Of a stretch of 64,000 nucleotides of DNA, positions 24,549 to 35,805 are shown one piece after another (position 1 is the stretch's first letter; each line of letters begins with the position of its first letter). The stretch is taken from contig NW_019773637.1 of assembly GCF_001039355.2 (NCBI RefSeq), positions 62,001 through 126,000 of the forward strand, given 5' to 3'. Below the pieces are notes generated by a model that saw nothing but the letters and a program-made list of their open reading frames with translations, was not told the DNA's origin and ran no database searches. The DNA is from Lingula anatina. Taxonomy: Eukaryota; Brachiopoda; Lingulata; Lingulida; Lingulidae. The position numbers were made by a program, and so were the translations under genes.

Positions 24549-24620
24549 GACCGCATGGTCTTGTGGTTAGGGTGTCCTCCTCTGGAGCTGGAGGACGTAG
24601 GTTCGAGTCCGTCCGATGAC
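24549..24620 (+). mobile_element. tRNA-like sequence, probable SINE head
   Basis: GTGGTTAGGGTGTCC resembles a D-arm/A box and GGTTCGAGTCC is a strong B box. Between them GTCCTCC pairs with GGAGGAC in a 7-bp stem with a 9-nt loop, which is not a standard anticodon arm, and acceptor pairing is poor. A tRNA-derived SINE fits better than a working tRNA gene. Confidence 0.45.
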
Positions 24621-26739
24621 ACAACAATCTAAAATGAAAGATACTTGCAGTCTCGCCCTTTGCTGTTGTTGTTTTTGTTCATGATGTGCCAAGGAGTCAA
24701 AAATTCCTTAATATGGGGTCAAGGTGACTCTATTGTAGAGATAAATCAAGGGATGAAGGGATGTGTGAATGGAGTCAATAAGGTCGCGCGACAAGGTTAT
24801 TTTCAGTTGCACCCTGGATTACGCACGCTTGCTCCGCAAGGTGTCGCCTGTTGTGGGAAGGCAGCACAGCCCATGTGGATACTGTGGCGAAGGTGGCAGG
24901 TACTTCCAAACATTTTTCATAACTGTCATTATTCCTCATTCTTTTCACAAATCTGATATTTACGGCAATGGAAAATGTGGCACTGGCAAAAGTGGGTCTT
25001 GGTGCGTTGACAGGCCGCACAGGTGTCCCCAATTAACCGCCGCCAGAGAAGAGACCAGAGATTAAACAACACGACCTGTAGATATTGGAAATTTGGCGAA
25101 AGTTAAGCAACTGAGGCTTTATTAGATTTGGGCAGAAATCGAGAGGAATGTCCAGTGACATGCCAAACCCCTAAGTTCAAGTCTTGGCCCTTGACACCAG
25201 TAACGCACCCCTTAGTCAAGAATCTGAACAAATCAATTGTGGGCAGGTATGCACTATTTTCTACAGGCGTTTTGTGATTTTATCAACTTGATTGTCAAGT
25301 GCCAGACCTTTTGTTCCTAGGTACTAGTAGCAAACTTTATCAGATAACAATCTGGCACTAGCCATGCAACCATGCTGCACTAACATCGCTGAAAACCCAG
25401 TTATCAATGCTGTCATCTTTACCTGTATCATTACCGGTATTATGCCAGTGGTACGTTTGCTACATTTGAGTAAGGAAACATCCTTTGATGCTTATATTTA
25501 TTTGTAATACGTTAGCATCAACCTGTTAATAAAAACTTGGAAACTTTCAATGTTATTACACAATAACAATATAATGATGGGAGATGTTATGATTAAATGC
25601 TTACAGTGTAGAAGAAATAATAAAAACAGATTATGTGAAATATAAAATGAATTGATTTTATTTGGGTTATTTATTTATTTCAAACCAATTAATTATCAAA
25701 CATGAAGCTTATTTTTAGAAACATTAACATATATTACTGCAGTATAACCCTGCTGGTACACAGATCTACAGTTCTAAAATGCAAATACCTTTCACACGCC
25801 ACTGATGAAATGTGAATAAAATATTAATCATATGTATAAAGTAGTAAAAATATCACAAAATGTGTGTAGGCAAGATATTTCTACAAGTAACCTCATTAAT
25901 CAGTCAGGAAACTTCATAATGCATTCAATAAATGTAGAAATTTGAGCAAGAGAAATTCTACATACAGGCATGACAGATTTACCATATATTGCCACCAACC
26001 CTTAACTGAATGGGCATAGAAAGAACAAAGTGAGTCTCCTTCCCATTTAAAATGAATAATAAAAAATAAATATATAAATAAAAAACAGATACTGTCATTC
26101 TTAATACTGAAAAACAATTGCACCTTGCAGCCTTCACTGCCTCACTATTTGCAGACAATGCTCTAGTCACTGTAACTGTGTACTTTTGATGAGGCATAGA
26201 CGCAAGAATAACTCCTTAGTAAGTATATTGTGAAGGTCTCTTTTGTCATAAATCTGTCACGTATAAGCTGAATGTACATATTGCGATTCACACCACAGCA
26301 GCTTGTCTTAGTAAGGACTCAACCAGTTGAAAACTTGTGGCACAGCTTCAGGGACAAGATCACACCATCTACCCTTGCTGTGATGATGGATCTACTAGTA
26401 CATTATGTCTTGTCCTCCTAGTTTCTCTAATACCATTTCCCCTGATCTATGCTCACATCAATCTCTACAGCTTTACCAACAGCTACACAGTTTTACATCT
26501 GAAAGTATAAAGCCAAAACTGTAATAAAGCACTATCAATTTACTTGTTATACATTGATTTGAGGGCAAGAGAAAAAGGCAGAAACCTCATATCATAATCA
26601 AGATAATTGAAAATCAAATATGCATAATCAAATAGCTTTAATTGTACATACTACTGATAATTTAATCTTTTAAACTTCAGCATAAATTTTGACTTTCTCT
26701 TGTTAAAGCATAGCCACTTTATCAAAATGTGCATGAACA

Positions 26740-26740
<1 letters not shown>

Positions 26741-26783
<43 letters not shown>
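26741..26783. repeat. (AAT)n microsatellite
   Basis: About 14 AAT units, inside the CACTG element. Confidence 0.95.
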
Positions 26784-26784
<1 letters not shown>

Positions 26785-27559
26785 CAGTCTGCACACATGA
26801 TGGAACATGGAGGTCAATTGCCACAAAATAAGTTGATTTGTACTTGGAAGCCTGAGAAATAATATTAGGTATTAATTTGAGCAGTAATAATACCACAGAG
26901 TTAACAACGACGCAAGCATATGGTGTTATGTAACAAAATTCATGCATTACTTGCAGTGGCAGTGTCCTCCTCAACCTATCGTGCACCGCAGGTTTTGATT
27001 TTCAATGTCATCAAAATTTTTAATTGTTTTTACTTTGATCTATGTATCTGCTATTCAAATAATATCGTTTGGAAAATAACTAACTGATTTAATTATGCTT
27101 TTGCAACATGAAATTATCCTTAACTTTGCCGGTTCACGTGTACACAGTAGGCCCTACCTTGCTATCAGTGCTGCTCTTTTCTCCCCAACTCGCCACTGAC
27201 AGGCTAACCACATCGTTTGAAAGCAACGTTGGTATGCTCCTTTACTTTCGGTGTTGGCAGTTTCGCCCCGGGGACATCGTCTTCGGTTAAAAACAACGTA
27301 TCGTTTTCACCCATCTTTGCATTGCTCCTGTACAAAATGTTCGCTTGCTGCCCCCCCAAGGGAAAAATCGTAGCACGTGGGTAGTTACGCAAGACCTGTG
27401 ACGTATAACGCGCGCAAGGTTATTGTGACCCTCCTGTGGGGTCTGGGATGGCATTAATTTCTCCATCGGAGTCAACTTGACTCCAGTTGGGGGTTATTTT
27501 AGGCACCACTGCTGGACTCCAAGTTTGGAGTCACTTGGACTCCGATTTTATTCTCAGTG

Positions 27560-28336
27560 AACGGTTGTAGATGGATGTGTGATCAGAATTCGATCTTAAG
27601 AAATAATCAGATAATGTCGTGTGTAATTTTCAAAATTTTTCGAAATAGCATAATGTATAATACTGGGGGTATACTGTGCAATTAGCTTCAGTACAACGCA
27701 CCTTTGAAACATGCGAAATTTTCAGTTGATAGATTGATGCATCAAAATATAAGACATAAATAATAAAGCTGTGTAGTTATCCCAGTTATATAATTTTACC
27801 TACAAGTATTTATAGTAATACATGCCTAACGATCTTATGTGACCGTGGCAATGTGCTCTTTATTTTGTTTAATAGATATTTTTTGATGAAATGCGAGTAC
27901 TTACTCTCTGCACGTGTCTCACACGTAGTCCTCAAGACCGCGCACTACTGGTGTTTGTTTAAGAGAAGTTGTGTCCATTAGTGCCAACTAAAGGACATTT
28001 GTCTGGTTTTTAATGTTAAAGCAATAACAAGCGTAATTTCAGTGACAGCTGAAAGAGCACAAAGCACGGGATGTACTAGAAAGTGTCCTCTTTTAATAAA
28101 AAAGGACTATGGTACATGTAGTTATCGCCACGGTTGGACTGTAAGCGGAAAACTAAATCAATACAGCTAAATCAATACAGCTTAAGGCGTAGATTAATTT
28201 ATAACTTTTTGCCTATGTAGGGCATATTTAATAATTTGTCAGTTCGGGGAACGGGTTCTCACTTGTCAAAACGGCATATTTTGGTTGACATTCCTTGTTC
28301 TTATTTCAGATAAAACGCGAAGTCTGTAACTTGAGA
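27560..28336. other. Upstream flank of gene C
   Basis: No gene seen. From about 28130 it is similar to the flank of gene B. A TTCTTATTTCAG sequence ending at 28308 could be the acceptor of a 5' untranslated exon. Confidence 0.35.
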
Positions 28337-31300
28337 ATGCTTGGTGTTGCTTCCATACTCAAGAAATGTGAGCTACAAATGATTTTGATTTCTTTTGTTT
28401 TCACAGATATGAGGTGAGTGTTAGAAAAGGGCTGATTAAGTTTCGTTATTTGTTTGACATTAAATTTCCATTTCACTGCCTTCTAAATCCAATATCATAG
28501 AGCAGCATTTAATGTATTTTTACTCAAAACAGTGACGTAAAGATAAAGTTTTGGAATCGACATTTACCATAATTAGATACGACCTTATGATGCTTCTAAA
28601 GACCAGTTAGTATACCCTGTACATAAACTTTTATCGTTCCTTATCATTGAAAAGAAGCATGATTATACAAGCCGTCTTTTATGTCTTTTTTAAACACCTT
28701 TACAGACTTAAACTGATATCAGGCTTATATTGGATAAAAGTGTTTTGATCTTGTATTTTTATAATTATTTCAGCTTCGGTTTGACAGAGTCTTATCAGTG
28801 TTCACAGACCTGTTATAGCCAGCAACGTTATACTACAAGTTGTGGGTTTCTTGGTGTGAGCAGATGTACAAGATATAGGCAAGAGCATTTAAAACAATTA
28901 CCGCCCACCTGGCGAAGCTATAGAATAAAATTCCGGAGTAACAAAAAGAAAGAGCATTTAGAATTTGCTTGTTTTAACAATTAAAATTTAATTAAAAATT
29001 TAAAATAAAGAACCAAAGTACATTTGTTGTTGTTGTTTTTTTTTAAGTGAGTAAAACCCGTGGTATTGCTATTTTCAGACAAATTTCAAACGTCTGCTAC
29101 CACTCCTGCTTTAGATGCGCCGCGGGGTGGACTGGAAACAACTGTAATACACGTGAGTCTGGCATGTGAAGAATGCATGGAATGTGTAGAAAGAGTTAAA
29201 AAAATATGGTACATGTATGCCACGAATATATATTTAAGAATAGTAAGAATAGGCTGAAACCAACTGCATTTCAATGATATGCCTTATAAATTTGGCACTT
29301 ATTTTCCTAATTCTAGCCATTTGCTCCAGTTGCCCTAACGGAGGGACTTGTACACTACCAAACTATTGTTCGTGCGTCACCGGATACGTGTCACCAAACT
29401 GCGTTGGTAAGCATGTATACGTATAAGAATAAATTGGCAACTAGTTCTACAGCCAGAATTTTTATAATTACAACACGTTTGCATCAAACGAAAATATTTA
29501 CATTTGTGATTTTAAATATTTTTTTAAAGTGATAAATGACCGGATTTGGACATAAAAGTGCAAAAAGAATATATATTTTCGTGTATCACTATCAATCATA
29601 TAGATCTTTGTAATTTACATTTGATAAACACAATGTCAGATTTTGTGAGTATTTACTCAAGGCAGTATTTTTAGTCATTATTTGTGTGCATTAAAAGGCA
29701 TAGGTAATATTACAATCGTCGATAATAGTATGTAGAAGTGTCACTAATATTTACAAGTGCATGTATCATTTAACGGGAATATAATTTAATATTATCCTAT
29801 TTCAATAACTCGAACTTTGTTATGAATCACCCAAATTCCGAAGGGTGATAAATGTGGATAAGCATACGTCAACTAGTATTTGCAAGCACCAAAAATTGAC
29901 ACACCTTGAAGATAAAATATTGGAATACAAGATGTGTTTGAAATTAGGAAAACATAACAGAATATCATAGTCAAAACTTACAATGTAGGAAAGTCTTGCA
30001 ATGTTACATTTTGGTCCTTGCAGACAACAACGAATGTGCCAGTAACAATGGTGGATGTGACCAAACATGCCACAATACTCATGGCTCGTACTACTGTAGT
30101 TGTAGAAGTGGGTACACACTGGTCAACGGACATCAATGCCAAGGTAGGTATGTGGAAGGACTGCAGTCGTGACAGAATTGTACTTATACAATTTTCCCAT
30201 TTCTGTACCAATTCTATTAGAAAATATAAGCTGGTATCTTGTATAAGCTATAGGATACTTACGAAAAAAATGAGTAAGTTTGTCTTCATCTTCGAACAAA
30301 TGATAATAATATTATAAATTGTGTCATCAGTAAAATGTTTATTATTTTGGAAACAACTTTGAAACAACCTTTTCTCATTTCATTTTTTTCATATTAATTT
30401 CTAGTACATCGGAATTGGAGGAAGATTTTCTTGGTTAGATTACTTTCAAGGAAATTTTATAATTTATCATTTCCTTATGACATTTGCAGTAAGATATTCA
30501 TAAATATGCGTTTCTTTTGAGAGAGATTTGTGTCATGTTTCGCTTATTTATATAGGGTATGCCCGTGAAACTCAGAGTACCTGTAGAGATTTAGACATGT
30601 AACGGGTTTATTTAGTCATTTATTTATTTATTTTTAATTGTGTATAAATGCTCCGCAGAGTTGAGCTCTCAGAATACCGTACATACGATATATATGTAAT
30701 CTTTTAAAAGTTATTACTTAATTAATTCTCAAAGGTAATTTTTTTAAAATCGACCCTCAGAGACAGGACCAATTGGTAAGGGTTTTCATCAGAATCTCTA
30801 ATGCAGAGTACTTTATAAAGAGCTGCCATAGACATATTGGATCTAAAAATACCTTAATTTTCACTTCTTGTGGCATTTTTGGCTTACAGTCCGTATATTT
30901 CCCGTTGAATCGTTTTCTGACGATATCAAAATTTTAAACTTCACATTGGGTCATCATCATTCAAGGTATCGATTCCATTTTGCTGTTTGCGCTCTGAGTA
31001 TTATCTTTACAAATAGACAAGCATGATGTTGGCTTGGAAGCAGAAATAAACGCCCGTATCTGAAGTCAATTTTAAAATGCGTTTGTGTTAAAAACAACAA
31101 TTAACGCTGATGCGCACTCTTAATTGAATCAAACAGTATTGATTTATTTGCCTTTCACGGGTAATTGTGTAGATATTATCAAAATTCACTGCACATCCGG
31201 GTTGTTGTTTGAACTTCTAAAGGCTCACAGTTAAATTGATATTTCCCGTAGTCTAAAATAATGGCTTAATTGTAGTATCTAGACAAAAGAGAGCAGCTAA

Positions 31301-34025
31301 TGTAGCAGTAAGTGCATTTTGTAAAAAATGGGCATTTGTCGCGGTCTTCTAGGTCAGGAAAGTATCACATTCATAGTTTAATATAAAAAATTCCTCATAC
31401 GCAGAAACACGTCATCCTTTCCATTAAAACATATACCAGTCAAACTTGACCATTGCAATGAGATATCCAAATTTACATTTTCTCATAAAGCATTTCATGT
31501 AGTGTCTAGCATACGAATTCTGATGGCTGTATATATCTACGTCTCTCTCTTTCTTTTTAAGACATAAACGAGTGCATGGTGTCGCCTGGTGTCTGCGAGC
31601 ATTTTTGTCATAACAGCAATGGCGGATACTCCTGCAGCTGCCAAACTGGATATCAAGCTGCTGGAGACGGGCATGCCTGTTTAGGTATAGGGGAGGGTAT
31701 AGTTATTGATAAAAGTTGATATTTATTGTGGATCTGTAATAAAAGGGGAAATTTATTGCACCTGGGAGACTTAAGTTTTAATGTATTTATAACGCATGTA
31801 TTCACCCCTTTTTGCACCATATATTTCTGGACTTGTGCACGTATGTACACACGTAAGTCATTCATACAAAAAAAAAAAAAAAAAGAAAAAAAAATTGTGC
31901 ATCGCGGAACATGCAGTAACAAAGGCCGTTAGATGTGGTTTACAGTTCTATAAAAGGAGTACTGAAAGTGATTGATCCCTATCGATTTTGCACAAAGTAC
32001 ATGCTGCCACTGCATCCTTTTTAACTGGCTTAAAAACCAATACTACTGTTCTAAATGCGGTCATTACAACTATCTCTACAGTAAAGAAAGATGAAAAATA
32101 TTTCACATGGAAGTTCTGCTTATGCACTAAATATTCTTTAGAGGAAACAAGTTGCATTCTAGGAGGTATATATTCTGATCTTCGTGCTAGTTTTCATATA
32201 CTGCTTAGGTTTCATATTCTGTTAACTTTATTATGACTGACATGTTGGAAATAACAAAATTTGATTTCAATTCCTCTTAGATATAGACGAATGCCTCACG
32301 AACAATGGCGGCTGTAACCAAACTTGCTTGAATCAGAGAGGCTCCTATATTTGCACGTGTCCAGTAAGGGCATACAAGCTTGCTGAAAATGAACATGATT
32401 GCATAAGTAAGTATTCTGTTGGCCAATCTTAGCCATATGCACATCAAGGTTACTTAGTCCCAATCTTGCCATTTTCATAGGGAGCGTTCAGATAAACCCA
32501 TCGTCCTAGCTGGATCGATCCAACTCTGCAGCAGATTCTCCCTCAGTGCAATCACTGGAATCGGCTTAAATGTCCGACAAGCCTTCTCCAGCTGCTAGTG
32601 CGTAATTAAGTCGAACGCACACAAAACTTTATTGCTCAATAGTCATTTAGGAAGCGTCAGACAATTTAGCTGATTACACGGAAGTAATTAAGCGAGAATC
32701 CCCTGCAGAGTTGGATCGATACAGCTGCTACGATGTTTGACAATTCCATGGGGATGGGGGCTGGGTCAAAGGGAAGAGTTCTCAGGTCCGTAGCCGGAGG
32801 AGGGGAGGGAGGTTCGGGGGGGTTCGAAAGAACCCCCCTCTGGGTGAAATTTAATGAAGGTACTTGAAAGTTTCATGGTTAAAGGTCCACTTTTTTAGAA
32901 AAAGAACCCCCCCTTTTGAAATTTCTGGTTACGGGCTTGTTTCTTCATGTTAAATTAGCTCTATCTGTGTGTCAACACACTCCCAGAAACTCTCACTCCT
33001 CTCGCACCGTGCCCTAGCTGCTTTCTCTATCCTTTTTACGGTGAAGCTGGCTTCTCGTTCCGCCATAAGGTGCGTTAAGTGACCAACGATTGTGCGATGT
33101 AATTAGTTATTCTTCAGTGCATTTCTGAAATGCAGTTGTCAAAGTTTTCCATCCTGTCACGGAATTATTATCAGGTAACACATTTCCATAGAAAGTACAT
33201 GAATTGATTGCCACGTATTGTGTTTTGAACGCGTTTTAAACAAAGCGTAATTGACGTTGGATTATAATTTCTAAAATCGATGTTGTTCATGCATCTTGTG
33301 GTATTATTAAAAAGATAATCCACAAATTTATTGTACAAATTGCGTTGGGTTTTCCTGAGACAAAAACTGGGCTGTTGGTTATTTTGTGATGCATACTCAA
33401 TCCACCTCCCCATATTATTTAAGAAAGGAAATATTTCGTTCATGTTGCAATCGATGACAGTGCCGACCAAAGATAATGCTGTCGATAAAATAAACGTACA
33501 ATCATCGTAACACTTTACTTAGAGTTCTATTTTACAAGGCCATGAACAAAGAGGACCAAACTGAATGTCGCCTGTGAGTCACCGAATGTACTGTATCCGG
33601 AATTTTCACAGCAAATCAAAATTTCCAACAATAAGCAATTTTCCCCCTGATCACGAATTAATGCTTGAATCATGGATACGATATTTTATATAATTTATGA
33701 TCCGAATGAATACATGATAGCATATTTATATACACATGCATGTGAAAATGATCATTTCTCCATTTCAGGAACCTACCAAATAGAGCGCAAATACAGCATA
33801 CTTGGAAAAAACAAACGAATCAACGGCTACAGCATTTATTCAAAGATGGCACGCAGCCGCTTGGATTGTGCCACCGCGTGTTTACGGGAATCCCGCTGTC
33901 GGTCCTTCAATGTGGAAATCCCAGAAGGACAGTCAAGTGGCTACCGTTGTGAACTCAATACATATCTGCCTGCCGTCAATGAATTAGAAAACCAGGAATC
34001 TTTTGAAATATATGCTGTACCATGA
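28337..34025 (+). CDS. Gene C: secreted EMI-like/EGF(x4)/PAN protein, 323 aa
   Basis: Exons: 28337-28413, 28774-28878, 29079-29152, 29317-29406, 30024-30143, 31562-31684, 32281-32406 and 33769-34025 (TGA). Joined length is 972 nt. Exons 2-8 have exactly the lengths found in gene B. Architecture: 25-residue hydrophobic leader; EMI-like segment with [12 protein letters not shown]; short EGF with [10 protein letters not shown]; EGFs beginning DNNEC, DINEC and DIDEC; PAN/apple domain with CATAC, CRSFNVE and YRCEL. It should be exported through the secretory pathway. The DIDEC-type EGFs suggest calcium-rigidified rod segments, with the PAN domain at the tip. Intron 2 starts with GC rather than GT (28879). 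Intron 7 holds two short mobile elements and an antisense open frame. A second, nearly identical PAN exon at 40994 could serve as an alternative end. Function is unknown. Confidence 0.88.
31869..31894. repeat. A-rich tract in gene C intron 6
   Basis: Mostly adenine with one G. Confidence 0.8.
32480..32745. mobile_element. MITE copy 1 (TGGATCGAT family)
   Basis: Terminal segments pair: TGGATCGATCCAACTCTGCA with AGATTCTC on the left, GAGAATCCCCTGCAGAGTTGG and ATCGAT on the right, around a centre with TAATTAA. It lies in intron 7 of gene C. Related elements are at 34470-34685 and 61800-62035. Confidence 0.6.
32783..32939. mobile_element. Short hAT-like MITE
   Basis: The left end CAGGTCCGTAGCCGGA and the reverse complement of the right end CAAGCCCGTAACCAGA are imperfect inverted repeats, 12 of 16 alike. 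Inside are G-rich and C-rich stretches (GGGTTCGAAAGAACCCCCC). Such CAGG-ended short elements are usual for non-autonomous hAT transposons. No clear target duplication was found. Confidence 0.45.
33171..33548 (-). other. Antisense open frame in gene C intron 7, unknown
   Basis: A minus-strand frame of about 125 codons without a required Met (first in-frame Met is within CNMNEIFPF) ends in TGA at 33171. Its composition (Asn, Phe, Cys rich; WIEYASQNNQ) looks more protein-like than most chance frames here. A second copy at 40441-40739 is cut by the N at 40498. I recognise no family. It might be an exon or a fragment of a mobile element. Confidence 0.2.
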
Positions 34026-34164
34026 AATACTCTTTACACTTCCACTGCACGATTTGTATTGTGACTACATATATTTCACGCTGTATAAGATACACACTGT
34101 TGGTCTAACAGGACAATGTAATAGGACAATGTAAAACATTTTAACAATGCAAAATATGTGATAG

Positions 34165-34276
34165 ATACAATACGAGTCGCCGAGCTGTACGTGAAATATT
34201 ACGAGTGTATTGGCGAGTCGCAGGCGAGACAATACACGAGTAATTTTCACGTACAGCTCGGCGACGAGTGTTGTAT
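34165..34276. repeat. Large perfect-looking inverted repeat
   Basis: Left arm ATACAATACGAGTCGCCGAG, continuing GCTGTACGTGAAA; the right arm TTTCACGTACAGCTCGGCGA then GAGTGTTGTAT is its near reverse complement. The arms of about 32 bp have a loop of about 48 bp. A second weaker pair (TTAAACCAAGGC / GCCGTGGTTTAA) flanks 34283-34415. Likely foldback-type or MITE remnants. Confidence 0.8.
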
Positions 34277-34469
34277 CTGGCTTAAACCAAGGCCTGTGAT
34301 TGGCTACTACACTAGTAGTGCAACAGACCGTGGGACGCACTCGTACATGACGTGCTTGTATGTCGAATACAGCACGGCCGAGTCTTTTGTTCTACGCGCT
34401 AGCCGTGGTTTAAAATTAAATTAGACGGATAAGACTTTCAAGAATTCTAGTTCGATAGACCACAACTTT

Positions 34470-34685
34470 TAACGACGCTTTAGGAACCATTCCCACACCC
34501 TATCGTACTAGCTGTGGATCGTTCTATCTCTAAGGGGATTCTCCCTATATTGAAGCTGCTAGGGGGTAATTAATTAGCAGCTTCAGTAGGCGTGCCAGAC
34601 ATCTAAGCCGCTTAAGCTGAAAGCACTTTAACGAGAAACCCCTTGGAGATGGATCGATCCTGTTAGATAGATCTTAGTATGGGAA
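34470..34685. mobile_element. MITE copy 2 (TGGATCGAT family)
   Basis: CTATCTCTAAGGGGATTCTC on the left pairs with GAGAAACCCCTTGGAGATGG on the right, with TAATTAATTAG in the centre. Same organisation as 32480-32745. Confidence 0.6.
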
Positions 34686-35041
34686 CCCAGACGTTTGAGC
34701 CAAGTCCCAAGTCATAAGACATAGATTTTGAAGAATTGTCAAGGTAAACTAGCTGGTTTTATATGTCAAGTATTTAATTAACACTGTTCTGCTTATGAAA
34801 AGGCATTTTATTTGTGAGCACTATCATCATCCTATACAAAATGGGAGATAAACAGAAACAGTATTATCGTTGCATGACTGAATTTTCCGTTGATTGATAG
34901 TGCACATGTATCCCAAATCGACATAGAACTAAAATAAGACTGCAGTCACACAAGTAATACGATATTACCTAATATTACGTATTGTAGTAGGTTCTTTGGT
35001 TTGAATAAGTTTGTAAGGGTGGATCACCGGTCTCCGCTTAA

Positions 35042-35805
35042 TAGAAGCAGTATCCAACTCATATCGATGCAAACTGACTGAGGGTCCTCCGAAATTTAAT
35101 CTCACTTATATTGATTTTTACAAGAAAGCACCACCTTGGATTTTTACCCACTGACTGACAGGTCCCCAACACTACCTTTAATATGTACAAATCTTGTGGA
35201 AGTTGTAGTTCTCTGTTAAATAGACCTTCAGTTTCGTAACACTGGTCCCTAATCACAAAGGACACAATTATCTGATAGACTTAATTAATTTTTATATCCT
35301 CCATCTGTATGTATAGACACAGGTGTTTGATGTCAAAAGGTCCCTAAATGTATTTGATTATGCTACAAATATCATAAAATAATAAATACAATTTAATGAA
35401 ATAGTAATGACCCATATTCTAGTTACAGTAATGAATTTTTTATCATGCATTTATACTTGACCGTCTCGTTTATATCTGTGTGGGGAAGGATCTATGCATA
35501 TGGTTATATGCAGTTTAGATATTGGCCCAATATTACACCAGCTATATACCTGCCTGCATTATTATGAAATCACCTTTACGAAGTCCACAGCTAAATAGTT
35601 AAAAGTTCGTGTAAATTTCATTCCAAGATTGTCCACAGCCATTTAAAAACTTAACATTTGGTGAAACATATTTTTCTCATATCACAACGAGCAATCTATA
35701 TCTTTTAATAGTCTAATCCTACTCCAAATTTATTTATTTTATATCAATGACCTTTCGAAGTCATTGCTTTCCAGTACTTTCTTGATATGAACCTGTTCGA
35801 AACAG
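35042..35805. other. 3' flank of GPCR copy 1 and start of the tandem unit
   Basis: Noncoding. The tandem unit begins at the landmark TCTGTTAAATAGACC (35212). Read on the minus strand, an AATAAATAAA polyadenylation signal lies at 35729-35738, about 70 bp after the receptor stop. The same signal occurs at 42043-42052 and 46727-46736 for the other two copies. Confidence 0.6.

Larger units (their letters stand above)
23880..27559. mobile_element. 3.7-kb element with CACTG terminal inverted repeats
   Basis: The left end reads CACTGAGAATAAAATTGAAG. The right end, reverse-complemented, reads CACTGAGAATAAAATCGGAG. Inside both ends lies a run of repeated GAGTC/GACTC words (23905-24080 and 27465-27545). 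The CACTG ends, with AA directly outside each end (a possible 2-bp target duplication), suggest a CACTA/EnSpm-like DNA transposon, but I find no transposase frame. It is therefore a non-autonomous or gutted copy. It carries a TA tract, a tRNA-like segment and an AAT tract. Confidence 0.55.
34141..35041. mobile_element. 897-bp TTAA-flanked segment present in copy 1 only
   Basis: TTAA stands at 34141-34144 and at 35038-35041. At the equivalent site of copy 2 (41352-41355) there is one TTAA and no insert. This is the pattern of a TTAA-targeting insertion, but the two ends show no clear inverted repeats, so a deletion in copy 2 between TTAA microhomologies is equally possible. The segment contains two hairpin elements and a MITE. 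Confidence 0.5.

Noticed and set aside
24549-24620. Possible tRNA gene
   Set aside because: A and B boxes are good, but the anticodon arm has a 7-bp stem and 9-nt loop and the acceptor stem does not pair; a SINE head fits better.
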